Origin: Verrucomicrobiota bacterium
GTDB lineage: Bacteria; Verrucomicrobiota; Verrucomicrobiia; Chthoniobacterales; Terrimicrobiaceae
Direction: 5' to 3'
Assembly (NCBI GenBank): GCA_017305195.1
Contig: JAFKMU010000041.1
Location: 98,342-162,341, forward strand
DNA: 64,000 bases
A program made the translations under genes and the position numbers. Positions 39,364 to 47,956 of the stretch are shown piece by piece. The notes below the pieces were generated by a model. That model searched no databases and had not been told where the DNA came from. It saw only the letters and a list, made by a program, of their open reading frames with translations. Each line of letters begins with the position of its first letter. The first letter of the stretch is position 1.

Positions 39364-40071
39364 TTAGAAATATCCGCCCTTGTCGGTGATCTGCTGAATG
39401 CTCTGGCCCTCGGCGACCCAGCCAAAGATCTTCTTTTCGTTATCCCGGATCTCTTCCGCGCGGAGCAGCACCTGATAGGCGACTTCCCGTGGGACGGCCA
39501 AAACTCCGTCGATGTCGCCAAGCACGACATCGCCCGGCTTGATATCCGTGTCACCGATGCGGATGGGGATTTGATAGTGCGTGATCAGGCAGCGGCCGAG
39601 GCTGCCGTTGGAGATGCGATACTTGTAAAAGACGGGGAAATCCTTTTCCAGGATTTGGTGGGTGTCCCTTATGCCTCCGTCGATACAGGCGGCCTTGACC
39701 TTGAGGCCGTGAGCGGTGGCTGTCATCACGCCGCCCCATAGGGTGGCCTTTTCATCCTTGCTCGTATCCCACACCACGAAGGCGTCCTCATGCAGCTCGC
39801 TCAACATTTGCGTACGAAATGCCATCTCACCGCTGATTTTGACATTGGGCGAGCTCTTCACTGTGAAAGCAAATCCAGCCACGGTCCGGTATTCACGCAG
39901 TGGCAGAATGTGCCCCGGCAAGGCCTGATCGAGGAGGCAGAACTCGCGAAGCACATCATTCACCGCCCCGGTGTAGAGCTGCTCAAAACGGGAGAGCAGC
40001 TCTTTGTCCGGAATGGGGAATGGCAGCAGGGTGAATGCCTCGCGGGTCTGGATGAGCTTTTCCAGGTTCAT
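39364..40071 (-). CDS. RraA/HMG-aldolase-like family protein
   Basis: A 235-aa protein. Key parts are YTGAVNDVLREF, FAFTVKSSPNV, AFVVWDTSKDEKATLWGGVM, KAACIDGGIRDTHQI (the D-G-x-x-R-D motif of RraA-like aldolases) and KPGDVVLGDIDGVLAVPREV. Members cleave or tautomerise 2-keto acids such as 4-hydroxy-4-methyl-2-oxoglutarate or bind RNase E. In this operon an aldolase acting on a sugar-derived keto acid is the sensible guess. The ATG at 40069-40071 has GAAGGAAG 8 nt upstream and is preferred over the ATG at 40107. Confidence 0.8.
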   Translation of the reverse strand: MNLEKLIQTREAFTLLPFPIPDKELLSRFEQLYTGAVNDVLREFCLLDQALPGHILPLREYRTVAGFAFTVKSSPNVKISGEMAFRTQMLSELHEDAFVVWDTSKDEKATLWGGVMTATAHGLKVKAACIDGGIRDTHQILEKDFPVFYKYRISNGSLGRCLITHYQIPIRIGDTDIKPGDVVLGDIDGVLAVPREVAYQVLLRAEEIRDNEKKIFGWVAEGQSIQQITDKGGYF

Positions 40072-40115
40072 CAGCCCGACTTCCTTCTTATAGCTATCGA
40101 TGGACATAATGTATT

Positions 40116-40709
40116 TTAGTTGAGGAGTGAAATCTGCGATCTGACGACATCGGCCACCTGTTGACCGAGGATTGAGCATCCTTCGGGGGTGAAATGGACG
40201 CCGTCATCACAAATGAGTCTTTCTGATCCATGCCGCGAAACGAGGCCATGCAGGTCATTCACGACCACATCGTACCGTGAAAGGACGGGGGCGGCGGCGG
40301 CGTTATAGATGGCAATATCCCCCGCGACGCGAGCCGGATCGGAGGCGCTGGCAAAGCGCAGGCGATAACGCTCCTCCACGATCGGGGTGATGGTGGCCCA
40401 GACCAATCTGGCGTCGGTGCCGGAACGGATGCGGTTGAGGAGGAAGTCCAGATTGCGGACGAAGAGACTGACCGGCACGAGGTTTTCCGGCAGCCCGGAG
40501 ACTAATCGACGGCAGTCCCAGAGGCCGAAGTTGAAATGAATGATGCTGGCGGGCTGGTCCAGATACCAGCCGAGGTTGCAAAGATGATGCATCGAGTGCA
40601 TGCAGTTGCCCTCCGGTGTCCAGATTTCCGCGAGGTTGCCGAGGTTTTGGCGCACCGCATCCTCGTATCCCAGGCGGATCGAGTCGCCTATGAGCGAAAC
40701 CTTCGTCAT
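40116..40709 (-). CDS. SGNH/GDSL hydrolase, cytoplasmic
   Basis: A 197-aa protein. Block I VSLIGDSIRLGYED carries the nucleophile (Ser in GDS), block II is near IHFNFGLWDCRRL, and block V is DDGVHFTPEGCSILGQQ with the Asp/His pair. No signal peptide at the chosen ATG (40707-40709), which overlaps the SDR stop as ATGA. Probably a deacylase acting on an imported sugar derivative. The frame upstream to 40826 is part of the overlapping SDR gene region and is not used. Confidence 0.85.
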   Translation of the reverse strand: MTKVSLIGDSIRLGYEDAVRQNLGNLAEIWTPEGNCMHSMHHLCNLGWYLDQPASIIHFNFGLWDCRRLVSGLPENLVPVSLFVRNLDFLLNRIRSGTDARLVWATITPIVEERYRLRFASASDPARVAGDIAIYNAAAAPVLSRYDVVVNDLHGLVSRHGSERLICDDGVHFTPEGCSILGQQVADVVRSQISLLN

Positions 40710-41473
40710 GATAACGACATACCTCCATCCACGTAGAGGTTCTGTCCGGTGATATAACGTCCGGCGTCTGAGCAGAGCAAAAGCGCCGCGCCTGCGCAGT
40801 CCTGCGGCTCGCCAAAAAAAGCGCACGGTATGCTGTCGCGTACGCGCCCAGCATAGGTTTCGTCCGCGAGCGCGGAGACGTTGCGATCCGTGAGAATGAC
40901 GCCGGGAGCGAGATTATTTACCGTGATGCCGCTGGGTGCGAGTCGGCGGGCCAGGCTGCGGACGAGGCTCATCTGAGCAGCCTTGGAGGCTGCGTAGATC
41001 AGCATGTCGGGATGGGGCCTGATTTGCTGGACGCTGCCGATCGTGAGGACCCGCCCCCACCCCTTTTCCTGCATGGGCGGGGTCAGAACCTGAAGGATTT
41101 CCCGGGAAGCATGGAAATTTGTCTGCATTTGCAGGTCCGCCTCCTCCGCCGAAATATCGCTCCAGGGCCGACGGATTTGTATCGAGGCATTGAGCACGAC
41201 GATATCCACCGGACCTGCATGGCTCAGGACAGTCTCGGCGAGCCGTCGACCTCCTTCCGCGACTCCGAGATCACCCGCGATATAAAGAAAGTCCTCCTCC
41301 GGGTTTTCGCCCTCTGCGAGTATTTTCAGAGCGGATTCTCTGGTCTCAAGACCATGCGCTATGACTCTTGCTCCCGCCTCTGATAAAGCCAGTCGTATGG
41401 CCCGGCCAATTCCCCGGGTGGAGCCGGTCACGAGCGCGCGTTTTCCCTCCAGGCTAAACATCGTATGCTTCAT
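40706..41473 (-). CDS. Short-chain dehydrogenase/reductase
   Basis: A 255-aa classical SDR. NAD(P)-binding TGSTRGIGRAI (about 17-27), the NAS motif (VVLNASIQI, about 93), catalytic Ser (TIGSVQQI), the YxxxK pair (IYAASKAAQ) and the C-terminal ITGQNLYVDGGMSL are all present. In a mannonate-dehydratase operon it may interconvert sugar acids (for example a fructuronate or mannonate type step), but this is inference. The next gene overlaps its stop. Confidence 0.9.
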   Translation of the reverse strand: MKHTMFSLEGKRALVTGSTRGIGRAIRLALSEAGARVIAHGLETRESALKILAEGENPEEDFLYIAGDLGVAEGGRRLAETVLSHAGPVDIVVLNASIQIRRPWSDISAEEADLQMQTNFHASREILQVLTPPMQEKGWGRVLTIGSVQQIRPHPDMLIYAASKAAQMSLVRSLARRLAPSGITVNNLAPGVILTDRNVSALADETYAGRVRDSIPCAFFGEPQDCAGAALLLCSDAGRYITGQNLYVDGGMSLS

Positions 41474-41547
41474 CGCGGTAGGCGGGCTTGGTTGAGTAAT
41501 GCTCCGGGAGCAGGTAAATGGGATTTCATAAGGAGCTTTCGGTGAAA

Positions 41548-42513
41548 TCAGATTCCCGCACGAGGGCGGGATGTCCGGGCGTCTTCAGAAGGATCTGGCG
41601 CAGACAGCCGCGCCTCCACCTCGACGGAGAACGCGGCCCTCTCGCCGGGCGCGACATAGTGAAGACCGTGTCCATGCTCCGTGGCATTCGACGGCCCCAT
41701 CCACGGCTCGACGCAATAGAAGGGTGCATCCGCCGGGCTCCAGGTGACAAAGGCCGCGTGGGCGTCGGCGAGAACAGACCGCTGATGGCGAACGACGATC
41801 GACATGCTGCCTGTTTCGGAGTTGAGGACTGCCTCATGCGAACGGAGGGCGCAATGAATTACCGCATCAGCCAAACCGGGTTCGTCAAGCGTGACGGGAC
41901 TTTTGAATGGGGCCCGGTCAACGATCCGGCCCTTCGTTGACAGTCCTGCCACACAGGCGCGATCCGCGTCGATGGACAATGAATGCTCGCTGCGGCTCAG
42001 GCCAGGAACCAGGGGCAACGCAAAAAAGAAGTGATGTCCAGCACACCACGGAATTGCCTGAGTATCATTGTTCTCCAGAACAAGGTCACAGGTAAACCCG
42101 TTTGCCGAGAAATGATAGGTGACGGAAAATGTATAGAGAAAAGGATAGGCCTGCCGGGCTTCCTGCTCTGGTTGGAAGGTCGCAGTGAATGCCGTGCGGC
42201 TTTCCGCCGTAACGAGAAATGTTCCCTGCCGGGCGATACCATGCATTGGCATCGGGCGCGATATGCCATCGGGGGAGATCCATCGATAGGGTTCGCCCTC
42301 TACAAAGCATCGAGCAGGGAAGGGAAAAAGGATCGGATTGCCGCCCCACACCTCCGCTATTTCGTCCGATGCTGCATCGTTCGGCCAGTGGAGCACCTCC
42401 CGCCCGCGATATCGCCACCGCATCAGCCGCGCTCCGGTCTCCGGGGCCGCCTCGAAGACGGAATCGCCGATGTTCCAGAGGCGGGATTTTTGATCGATAT
42501 CGGAAGTGAGCAT
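41548..42513 (-). CDS. Aldose 1-epimerase family protein
   Basis: A 321-aa galactose-mutarotase-fold protein: ARLMRWRYRGREVLHWP, WGGNPILFPFPARC, MPMHGIARQGTFLV with the conserved His, AGHHFFFALPL with catalytic-type His, and FYCVEPWMGPSNA containing the catalytic Glu. No signal peptide. It is first in the six-gene operon, divergent from the PEP-CTERM gene, and two palindromic sites lie just upstream. Confidence 0.88.
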   Translation of the reverse strand: MLTSDIDQKSRLWNIGDSVFEAAPETGARLMRWRYRGREVLHWPNDAASDEIAEVWGGNPILFPFPARCFVEGEPYRWISPDGISRPMPMHGIARQGTFLVTAESRTAFTATFQPEQEARQAYPFLYTFSVTYHFSANGFTCDLVLENNDTQAIPWCAGHHFFFALPLVPGLSRSEHSLSIDADRACVAGLSTKGRIVDRAPFKSPVTLDEPGLADAVIHCALRSHEAVLNSETGSMSIVVRHQRSVLADAHAAFVTWSPADAPFYCVEPWMGPSNATEHGHGLHYVAPGERAAFSVEVEARLSAPDPSEDARTSRPRAGI

Positions 42514-42683
42514 TTTTGAAAGAATGGTCTCGAGCGCTTTTTTCGGACTCGCACGAAGCGAGTTTTAGCGGGCGCGGAATTTAGGGATGCCGGATTCGTG
42601 TAAAGAGGGAATTTTGTTTCCCATCAGACTTTGCTAATAACGCCGGACTCAACAAGGTCCGTTTTGGAAATGCGGGAGAAATA

Positions 42684-42700
42684 TTGGATCAATGATCGTG
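42684..42700. promoter_or_regulatory. Candidate IclR operator, site 1
   Basis: TTGGATCA-A-TGATCG: the left half-site matches TTGGATCA exactly and the right half matches TGATC, then diverges from the CCAA expected for a perfect palindrome. It shares 14 consecutive bases with site 2, 92 bp away. Confidence 0.6.
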
Positions 42701-42775
42701 GAATTTGGGCTAGATGGAAGGCTTGGGTATTCGGTTTTCCGCCCGGGTTCCGGAGTTTTGCATTCCAGGCAGCAA

Positions 42776-42792
42776 TTGGATCAATGATCTAA
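42776..42792. promoter_or_regulatory. Candidate IclR operator, site 2
   Basis: TTGGATCA-A-TGATCTAA: an odd-spaced inverted repeat with one mismatch in each outer arm pair. It lies between the epimerase operon and the PEP-CTERM gene. Confidence 0.65.
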
Positions 42793-42940
42793 AAATTACA
42801 CCTAAACCTAGGGATTGGCTTTGACGGGTATGCCGGGAAGACCGCAGTCTCGATGGCGAAATCACAGTTGCGGATCACCTGATGGAATCGACGCGATTTC
42901 AAGGAAATCCCCGCATAGCTCCCCACAAAATCATACTACA

Positions 42941-43732
42941 ATGAAGACTTCACTGATGTCCGGCCTGATGAAATCCATGCAAAGTTCCGCGTGTTTCGGC
43001 GCGCTGATTATTCTTATGACGTTCGGGCTGCCTCATGAGGGATTTGGTGCAGTTCTCTACGAACAGAAATTCACCAACACCAGTGGTGCCAATGTAGCCG
43101 TCAACTCGGTGGGATGGAATAGCTATTTCGGAAGCAATGCGGCGCAATGGAGTAGTAATACGACAGTGACCAGGATTACAACCGGAGCGAGCAATCCTAA
43201 TACCGACCCCGCCGGGGTTCTTGCCTATGTGTCAGGCGAGGCGGCTGGCACGCCTTCTGTTGCGGCTTTCACGGGGACCTTCTCCAGCATAAATATTGCA
43301 AACTCTACCATTACCTGGACGATGGGCAATAGTGCGACCAGCGTGGCAGTGCAGCTGCTCGTCCAGGTTGGCGGGAGCTGGTATGTCTCGAATACTCCGT
43401 TTTCCAATAGCACCGCCTACACGGGAACGACATTCCCAGCTGCCTCGACTGCGAGCGTGTTGCAAACCCTGACTTTTTCCACAGCGGCCTCGCAATGGTC
43501 AACATTCACGCTGACACCCTACACGACGATGGGAGTGGGAACCACACTGACGAATCCGTTGCCTTCAAGTTCGATTACCGGCATCGGGTTCTACATTTCC
43601 AATGCCGCGAATCAGGTAGCGCGGCTGGATTCTCTCACGATCACTGCAGTGCCGGAACCCTCCACCGCGATCCTGGCGTGTGCCGGACTGGGCTTGCTCC
43701 TGCTGCGTAAACGCGGAGGGCGTTTGTCCTGA
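42941..43732 (+). CDS. PEP-CTERM sorted secreted protein
   Basis: A 263-aa exported protein. A signal peptide (about residues 1-38, hydrophobic ACFGALIILMTFGLP) precedes a Ser/Thr/Asn-rich beta-type body, and the C-terminus has the sorting signal VPEPSTAILACAGLGLLLLRKRGG: a VPEP motif, a hydrophobic segment and a basic tail, shown here in pieces (VPEPSTAIL, ACAGLGLLLL, RKRGG). Such proteins are processed by exosortase (not present in this window) and usually end up in surface material. It sits in the IclR-associated promoter region, so it may be made along with the sugar genes. Confidence 0.85.
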   Translation: MKTSLMSGLMKSMQSSACFGALIILMTFGLPHEGFGAVLYEQKFTNTSGANVAVNSVGWNSYFGSNAAQWSSNTTVTRITTGASNPNTDPAGVLAYVSGEAAGTPSVAAFTGTFSSINIANSTITWTMGNSATSVAVQLLVQVGGSWYVSNTPFSNSTAYTGTTFPAASTASVLQTLTFSTAASQWSTFTLTPYTTMGVGTTLTNPLPSSSITGIGFYISNAANQVARLDSLTITAVPEPSTAILACAGLGLLLLRKRGGRLS

Positions 43733-43790
43733 GGACGGAAGCGTAACCCACGGGCTGAATATTGCGCCCGCGCCCAGGGATTTAATCACG

Positions 43791-44561
43791 TTAGCTCCGC
43801 GCCTCCAAGAGGTGTTTGCCCACCTCTTTCGCGCCTTCGCTGCATAGTTTGATTAGCAACCCCTTCTCCGCCTTCGGGGCGTTGTTAAGAGTCACCCCGG
43901 CAACGGTGGCGGTCACGTCATTGCCGGGGGACAAAATGGGTGCGGCGACGCGAAAGTATGGGCCGTCGGGATCAGGAATATTCAGATGGCAGTAGCCAAG
44001 CCGCCGGACTTTCTCAAGGAACAGCTCGAGCCGGTCCCGGGTCTGCCAGTATGGCCTGCCTTCGATATCGAACGGATGAGCCTTGTATAGCCGTTCGGAC
44101 AAGTCCGGATCCGCATAGGCAAGGAACAAAAGCGAACTCGCTTTTTCGTAGAGCGGCACCACGTACTCCCGCCGCTGGATGACCACTCCCGGGCGGTTTC
44201 CGGTGACGCACAGCCGCTGATAGGTTGTGGTGTCTTTGAGTTCCAATAGCATGAAGCTCGCAGTCATCATGCGGCTTTGCAGGCGAATCAGCACCCGTGA
44301 GGCATAGCTCAGAAGATGTCTTTCCTCGTCGAGCACTCCGAGCTCACGAATGGTGGATCCGAGCACAAAGCGGAGAGGAGACTTGATTCGTGTCAGGAGA
44401 TGCTCTCTCTCCAGAGTCCGTGTCATCTTGTAAACCGTATGCGATTTGATTCCGGTCTTTAGAGAGATTTGGGAAACGGAGCAGCCGTCTTCCACGCCGG
44501 CTACAGCATAGAGAATCCGTATCGCCTTTTGAATGGACTGGATGGAATCGTCGTTAGGCAT
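43791..44561 (-). CDS. IclR-family transcriptional regulator
   Basis: A 256-aa protein. The N-terminal winged helix-turn-helix (SIQSIQKAIRILYAV, SVSQISLKTGIKSHTVYKMT) is followed by an IclR effector domain (MMTASFMLLELKD, RREYVVPLYEKASSLLFLAY, VAGVTLNN). The ATG at 44559-44561 is preferred to a GTG at 44570, because a palindromic operator begins 2 nt upstream of the ATG. Position between the two halves of the sugar locus, plus three matching operator sites, suggests it controls both halves and itself. The effector is unknown, possibly a sugar acid. Confidence 0.88.
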   Translation of the reverse strand: MPNDDSIQSIQKAIRILYAVAGVEDGCSVSQISLKTGIKSHTVYKMTRTLEREHLLTRIKSPLRFVLGSTIRELGVLDEERHLLSYASRVLIRLQSRMMTASFMLLELKDTTTYQRLCVTGNRPGVVIQRREYVVPLYEKASSLLFLAYADPDLSERLYKAHPFDIEGRPYWQTRDRLELFLEKVRRLGYCHLNIPDPDGPYFRVAAPILSPGNDVTATVAGVTLNNAPKAEKGLLIKLCSEGAKEVGKHLLEARS

Positions 44562-44562
44562 G

Positions 44563-44577
44563 TGGATCACTGATCCA
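44563..44577. promoter_or_regulatory. Candidate IclR operator, site 3 (perfect palindrome)
   Basis: TGGATCA-C-TGATCCA, a perfect 7+1+7 inverted repeat immediately before the iclR start codon and 118 bp before the GH38-like gene. It is the same motif as sites 1 and 2. Its position against the start codon fits autorepression. Confidence 0.72.
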
Positions 44578-44694
44578 AAAATATTTCCCTGATGTCAAAC
44601 CCTCACTTGTGCCGAGTTGGTCGTTGCGCCAGGCTTTTGCAGTTCCCTAACACTTCTTGAATTTATCGTTGTGAGCACCGTTTGTGAAACATCA

Positions 44695-47265
44695 ATGCAC
44701 CCGTCCGCCCAGAGGGAGTTGTCGCCGTCGTCGCGGCATCCGCTGCACCTGGCACCATTTTCTCATCTTGATCTGTTCTGGGGCGGCACCCGCGAGGAGT
44801 GTCTTTCCCGTGGAAACGAGATCATCTCCCGCGCTCTCGATCTTCTGGAAAGGCATGAGGATTTTACGTTTTTGATCGAGACCGCGAATTTTCTCCACCA
44901 TTATGTGGATTGCTATCCTGGGGAAAGGGAGCGCATCGCAAGACTGGCCGCTTCCGGCCGTCTGGAGCTTGCTCCCATCTGGAGCGCCATTTACCAGAAT
45001 CTTCCGGGCGGGGAAACGCTCGCGCGTAATGCGCTGTATGCCAAGCGATATGTGCGGAGGCAATTTAACATCGATCCGCAGACGGTGCACTTTGCAGATC
45101 TTCCGGGTTACACTCCCCAGTATCCGCAGATTGCCAGGCTGGCTGGTATTCAGAATCTCGTGATGTCGAGAGGAGGTCCGTCCGCCACGCCGCTGTTTAT
45201 CTGGAAGGGCATGGATGGCACCCGTATACTTTCCTATTATACGACCCAGGGATATGCCGTGATGGCTGTCTCTCAGGACTGGCACAAGGACTATGCCGAT
45301 GTCCTGGCTAAGGGTGCTGAAAAGAACCTGCGGGAGACTTTTTCCGACGATAGTTATCCCCAGTTCACACAGTGGGGCTGCGATCTCTATGCTCCCAATG
45401 AAAATCTGATCCTTAATATTCGCAGATGGAACGAGGACAAGACGGACTTTCCGGTCATCTTTTCCACACCCTCCGGGTATTTTCGCGAGGTGAGCAGCCT
45501 GGCCGATCTTCCGGTATTGACTGGTGAGATTGCGTCTGCCTGGCCGAATATCGAGAGTTGCTGGCCGGACATGTGGCCGGAGGACCTTCCTTGCGAGCAC
45601 GCCTTGCAGATGGCGGAGTTTCTCTCGACCTTCTGCCTGCTCCGCGGATGGCAGGATTACCCGGCGCAGCAGCTTGAGATGGCCTGGCGGGCGTTGTTGG
45701 ACGGCATGGACCACAATCAGGATGCCCAGGGCGGATCGACGGCGGATCGTGACAAACTCCGGCTCAAGCAATACAGCCGCCTCATCTCGGAGCAGATTAC
45801 TGACAGGATGGCGTGGAGGCTGGCTTCGGGAGTTTCTGCTCCGAGGAAATTCATGGCCCCGCTCGTGGTGTTTAACTCCCAGTCATGGAGACGGGCGGGG
45901 GTGGTGGTCGGACGCATTGCCGTTTATGGTGAGGCCCGATCCTGTGATGTTGAGGAGTTCAAGGCAGGGACGCGCTTGGTCAACGATCGCGGGGAGGTGG
46001 TTCCGTACGTGCCTCTCTGCCGATACGAGGGACTCTCCATGACCATGGAAGTCGCCTTCCCGGCAGACGAGATACCCTCCTCTGGCTATCGCACATGGTA
46101 TTTCGAACCGGGAAGCAATCCTTTATATGAATCGGCGACCTGCCGGGTCTCTCCGGACGGAGTGATCGAGGGCAGGAAGGCAGATCCCCGGCGAAACTTT
46201 GGATGCGATGTCTACGAGAATGCATTTTTCCGGCTGACGCTTGATCGGGTGACGGGGGAGGTTTCCATCGAGGATCTCCGGCACGGAAGGCCGCTGCTGG
46301 AGAAAATGAGCATTGTCGGCGTGGAGGAGCGAGGGGGGAATTACATAGCAAATATGACACCCTCAGGGCGTACTTTCCCGCCACGATTTCATAAGATCGA
46401 GATGATCGACAACAACGCCGTGTGGTGTCGGCTCCGGCTTGAGGGTTCCGTGGCGGAAACTCCGTTTTCGCAGGTGATCACGCTCTACCGCGACTTTCCG
46501 GAGATTCGGCTTGAGAACGAGATCGAGTGGGGTGATCCCTATTGGGTGCGTATCCAGCAGGTGTTTCCCTACGCCGGGGAAGGAGACGAAATCCGGTATG
46601 GAGTGCCCTTTGGACAAGTGAGCTATCCCGGGACGATGCCATCTGCGCAAGGTGAGCTGGAGGACGAGATTCCGCGGGAGGATCGCGAGGGTTTGCGGCT
46701 ATGCCGCCACTGGGTGGATATTGGAGATCATCGCGCCGGTGTCACCATCGGCTGCGATCACCGCATGTGGGAGATGGATGGCAGGACTTTGCGCTCTTAC
46801 ATGGTGCGGGGGATCAGCCACTCTTTTGTTGTGAAACGCAGCCTGGAGGGCGAGACCTCGGTCATCAGCCGCCCTCCGCCTGGGCGCTACCGGTTTACTT
46901 ATATCATCCGTCCACGAGAACACTCTCTCGCCCAAAGCGCGTCCTACCGATGCGGATGGGAGTTGAATCATCCGGTCCGCGCCGTGGCTGGTGACCGTTC
47001 GGGAAATGGCGTTTTCCCCGAGCGAGATGAGTTGTTCGATTTCAGTGAAACGTCCTTCGTTTCCACCGCCTTCAAACAAGCGGAAGACGGAGGAGGCATC
47101 GTTCTGCGGGCTTTTGAATCCACAGGTGCTGAATCATCCTTGCCCTTGCCGGAGCTGGAGGGCTATTCGGTGAAGGAAACCGACATCCTAGAGCAGCAAC
47201 GGGCGGCGCCCACCATGTGCCGGCCCTTTGAAATCAAGACGCTGGTTTTCGAAAAAGACGCCTGA
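44695..47265 (+). CDS. GH38-like alpha-mannosidase family protein
   Basis: About 856 aa. The N-terminal domain resembles GH38/GH57-type (beta/alpha)7 barrels: APFSHLDLFWGGTREECLSRG, LELAPIWSAIYQNLPGGE, TVHFADLPGYTPQYPQIAR, where the Asp of FADLPGY is the likely nucleophile position. The middle and C-terminal parts (VFNSQSWRR, YENAFFRLTLDRVTGEVSI, VITLYRDFPEIRLENEIEW) match the beta-sandwich regions of alpha-mannosidases. No signal peptide, so it probably works in the cytoplasm on imported oligosaccharides. The start ATG at 44695 is preferred; an upstream GTG at 44671 is possible. Confidence 0.8.
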   Translation: MHPSAQRELSPSSRHPLHLAPFSHLDLFWGGTREECLSRGNEIISRALDLLERHEDFTFLIETANFLHHYVDCYPGERERIARLAASGRLELAPIWSAIYQNLPGGETLARNALYAKRYVRRQFNIDPQTVHFADLPGYTPQYPQIARLAGIQNLVMSRGGPSATPLFIWKGMDGTRILSYYTTQGYAVMAVSQDWHKDYADVLAKGAEKNLRETFSDDSYPQFTQWGCDLYAPNENLILNIRRWNEDKTDFPVIFSTPSGYFREVSSLADLPVLTGEIASAWPNIESCWPDMWPEDLPCEHALQMAEFLSTFCLLRGWQDYPAQQLEMAWRALLDGMDHNQDAQGGSTADRDKLRLKQYSRLISEQITDRMAWRLASGVSAPRKFMAPLVVFNSQSWRRAGVVVGRIAVYGEARSCDVEEFKAGTRLVNDRGEVVPYVPLCRYEGLSMTMEVAFPADEIPSSGYRTWYFEPGSNPLYESATCRVSPDGVIEGRKADPRRNFGCDVYENAFFRLTLDRVTGEVSIEDLRHGRPLLEKMSIVGVEERGGNYIANMTPSGRTFPPRFHKIEMIDNNAVWCRLRLEGSVAETPFSQVITLYRDFPEIRLENEIEWGDPYWVRIQQVFPYAGEGDEIRYGVPFGQVSYPGTMPSAQGELEDEIPREDREGLRLCRHWVDIGDHRAGVTIGCDHRMWEMDGRTLRSYMVRGISHSFVVKRSLEGETSVISRPPPGRYRFTYIIRPREHSLAQSASYRCGWELNHPVRAVAGDRSGNGVFPERDELFDFSETSFVSTAFKQAEDGGGIVLRAFESTGAESSLPLPELEGYSVKETDILEQQRAAPTMCRPFEIKTLVFEKDA

Positions 47266-47290
47266 CGCCAGTTGCCGTTCCTCCCCCCCC

Positions 47291-47956
47291 ATGAACCGGT
47301 CTCATTTTTCAAAAAGCTGTCCGCCTGCTGCGATCGCCGGGTTCTCCCTTATGGAGTTAATGATCTCCGTCGGTATCATCGTTCTTTTGGCGGCTTTGGT
47401 CTTGCCCTCGGCCGGTCGGATCTACGAAGGCTCGAAAGCCGCCAAATGCCAGTCCAACCTGCGCCAGCTGGGCACGGCCTTGCAGGCCTATCGAGCGGAT
47501 CACGATGGTTCGCTGCCAAAGGTGTTTGATACGGTCACTTCAGTCTTTTGGTTTCAGCAACTGGTCGGGACAAAGGGCGCGTATCTGGATTCGCCAACGG
47601 TTCTGACCTGTCCGGGAAAAAAAGACGGCACCCCGTGGCCATTCAATCCGCCAACGAGGATCGGCTATGGAATGCTTGATGCCATGCTCTGGTATCCCAC
47701 GACGCATCGCTCCCAGGAAGAGAGTCGGCTGATGCTCCGGGTGCAGCGGCCGTCACAATGGCCTTTGCTCATGGATGCGGATTATCCTGCGGTGTACGGA
47801 CTGGATAATCCCACAAAAGACGCCGCCCGGGATTCCCGATATGCCGCCAGACATAATCTGCTCGCCAACATTCTCATGGCGGACGGGCACATCGAACAGG
47901 TGGCTTATGGTGACAAGAGGTGGCATCAAAAAAATCTTAATGAGAATTTCCAATGA
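47291..47956 (+). CDS. Type IV pilin-like pseudopilin with H-X9-DG motif
   Basis: A 221-aa protein. A short leader ends AIAG, followed by the prepilin motif FSLMELMISVGIIVLLAALV, the classic N-terminal methylation signal and hydrophobic helix. The C-terminus has H-x9-D-G (RHNLLANILMADGH), typical of DUF1559-like pseudopilins that are expanded in Planctomycetes, Verrucomicrobia and Lentisphaerae. Cysteines in LTCPGKK may form disulfides. It lies between two glycoside hydrolase genes and overlaps the next by ATGA. Confidence 0.88.
   Translation: MNRSHFSKSCPPAAIAGFSLMELMISVGIIVLLAALVLPSAGRIYEGSKAAKCQSNLRQLGTALQAYRADHDGSLPKVFDTVTSVFWFQQLVGTKGAYLDSPTVLTCPGKKDGTPWPFNPPTRIGYGMLDAMLWYPTTHRSQEESRLMLRVQRPSQWPLLMDADYPAVYGLDNPTKDAARDSRYAARHNLLANILMADGHIEQVAYGDKRWHQKNLNENFQ

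Larger units (their letters stand above)
42514..42940. other. Divergent promoter region of the carbohydrate operon
   Basis: 427 bp without a gene, AT-richer than surrounding DNA, holding two copies of the IclR-type palindrome (listed separately). Promoters for the epimerase operon (minus) and the PEP-CTERM gene (plus) should lie here. Frames extending the PEP-CTERM gene upstream to 42815 lack family-like sequence. Confidence 0.6.
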
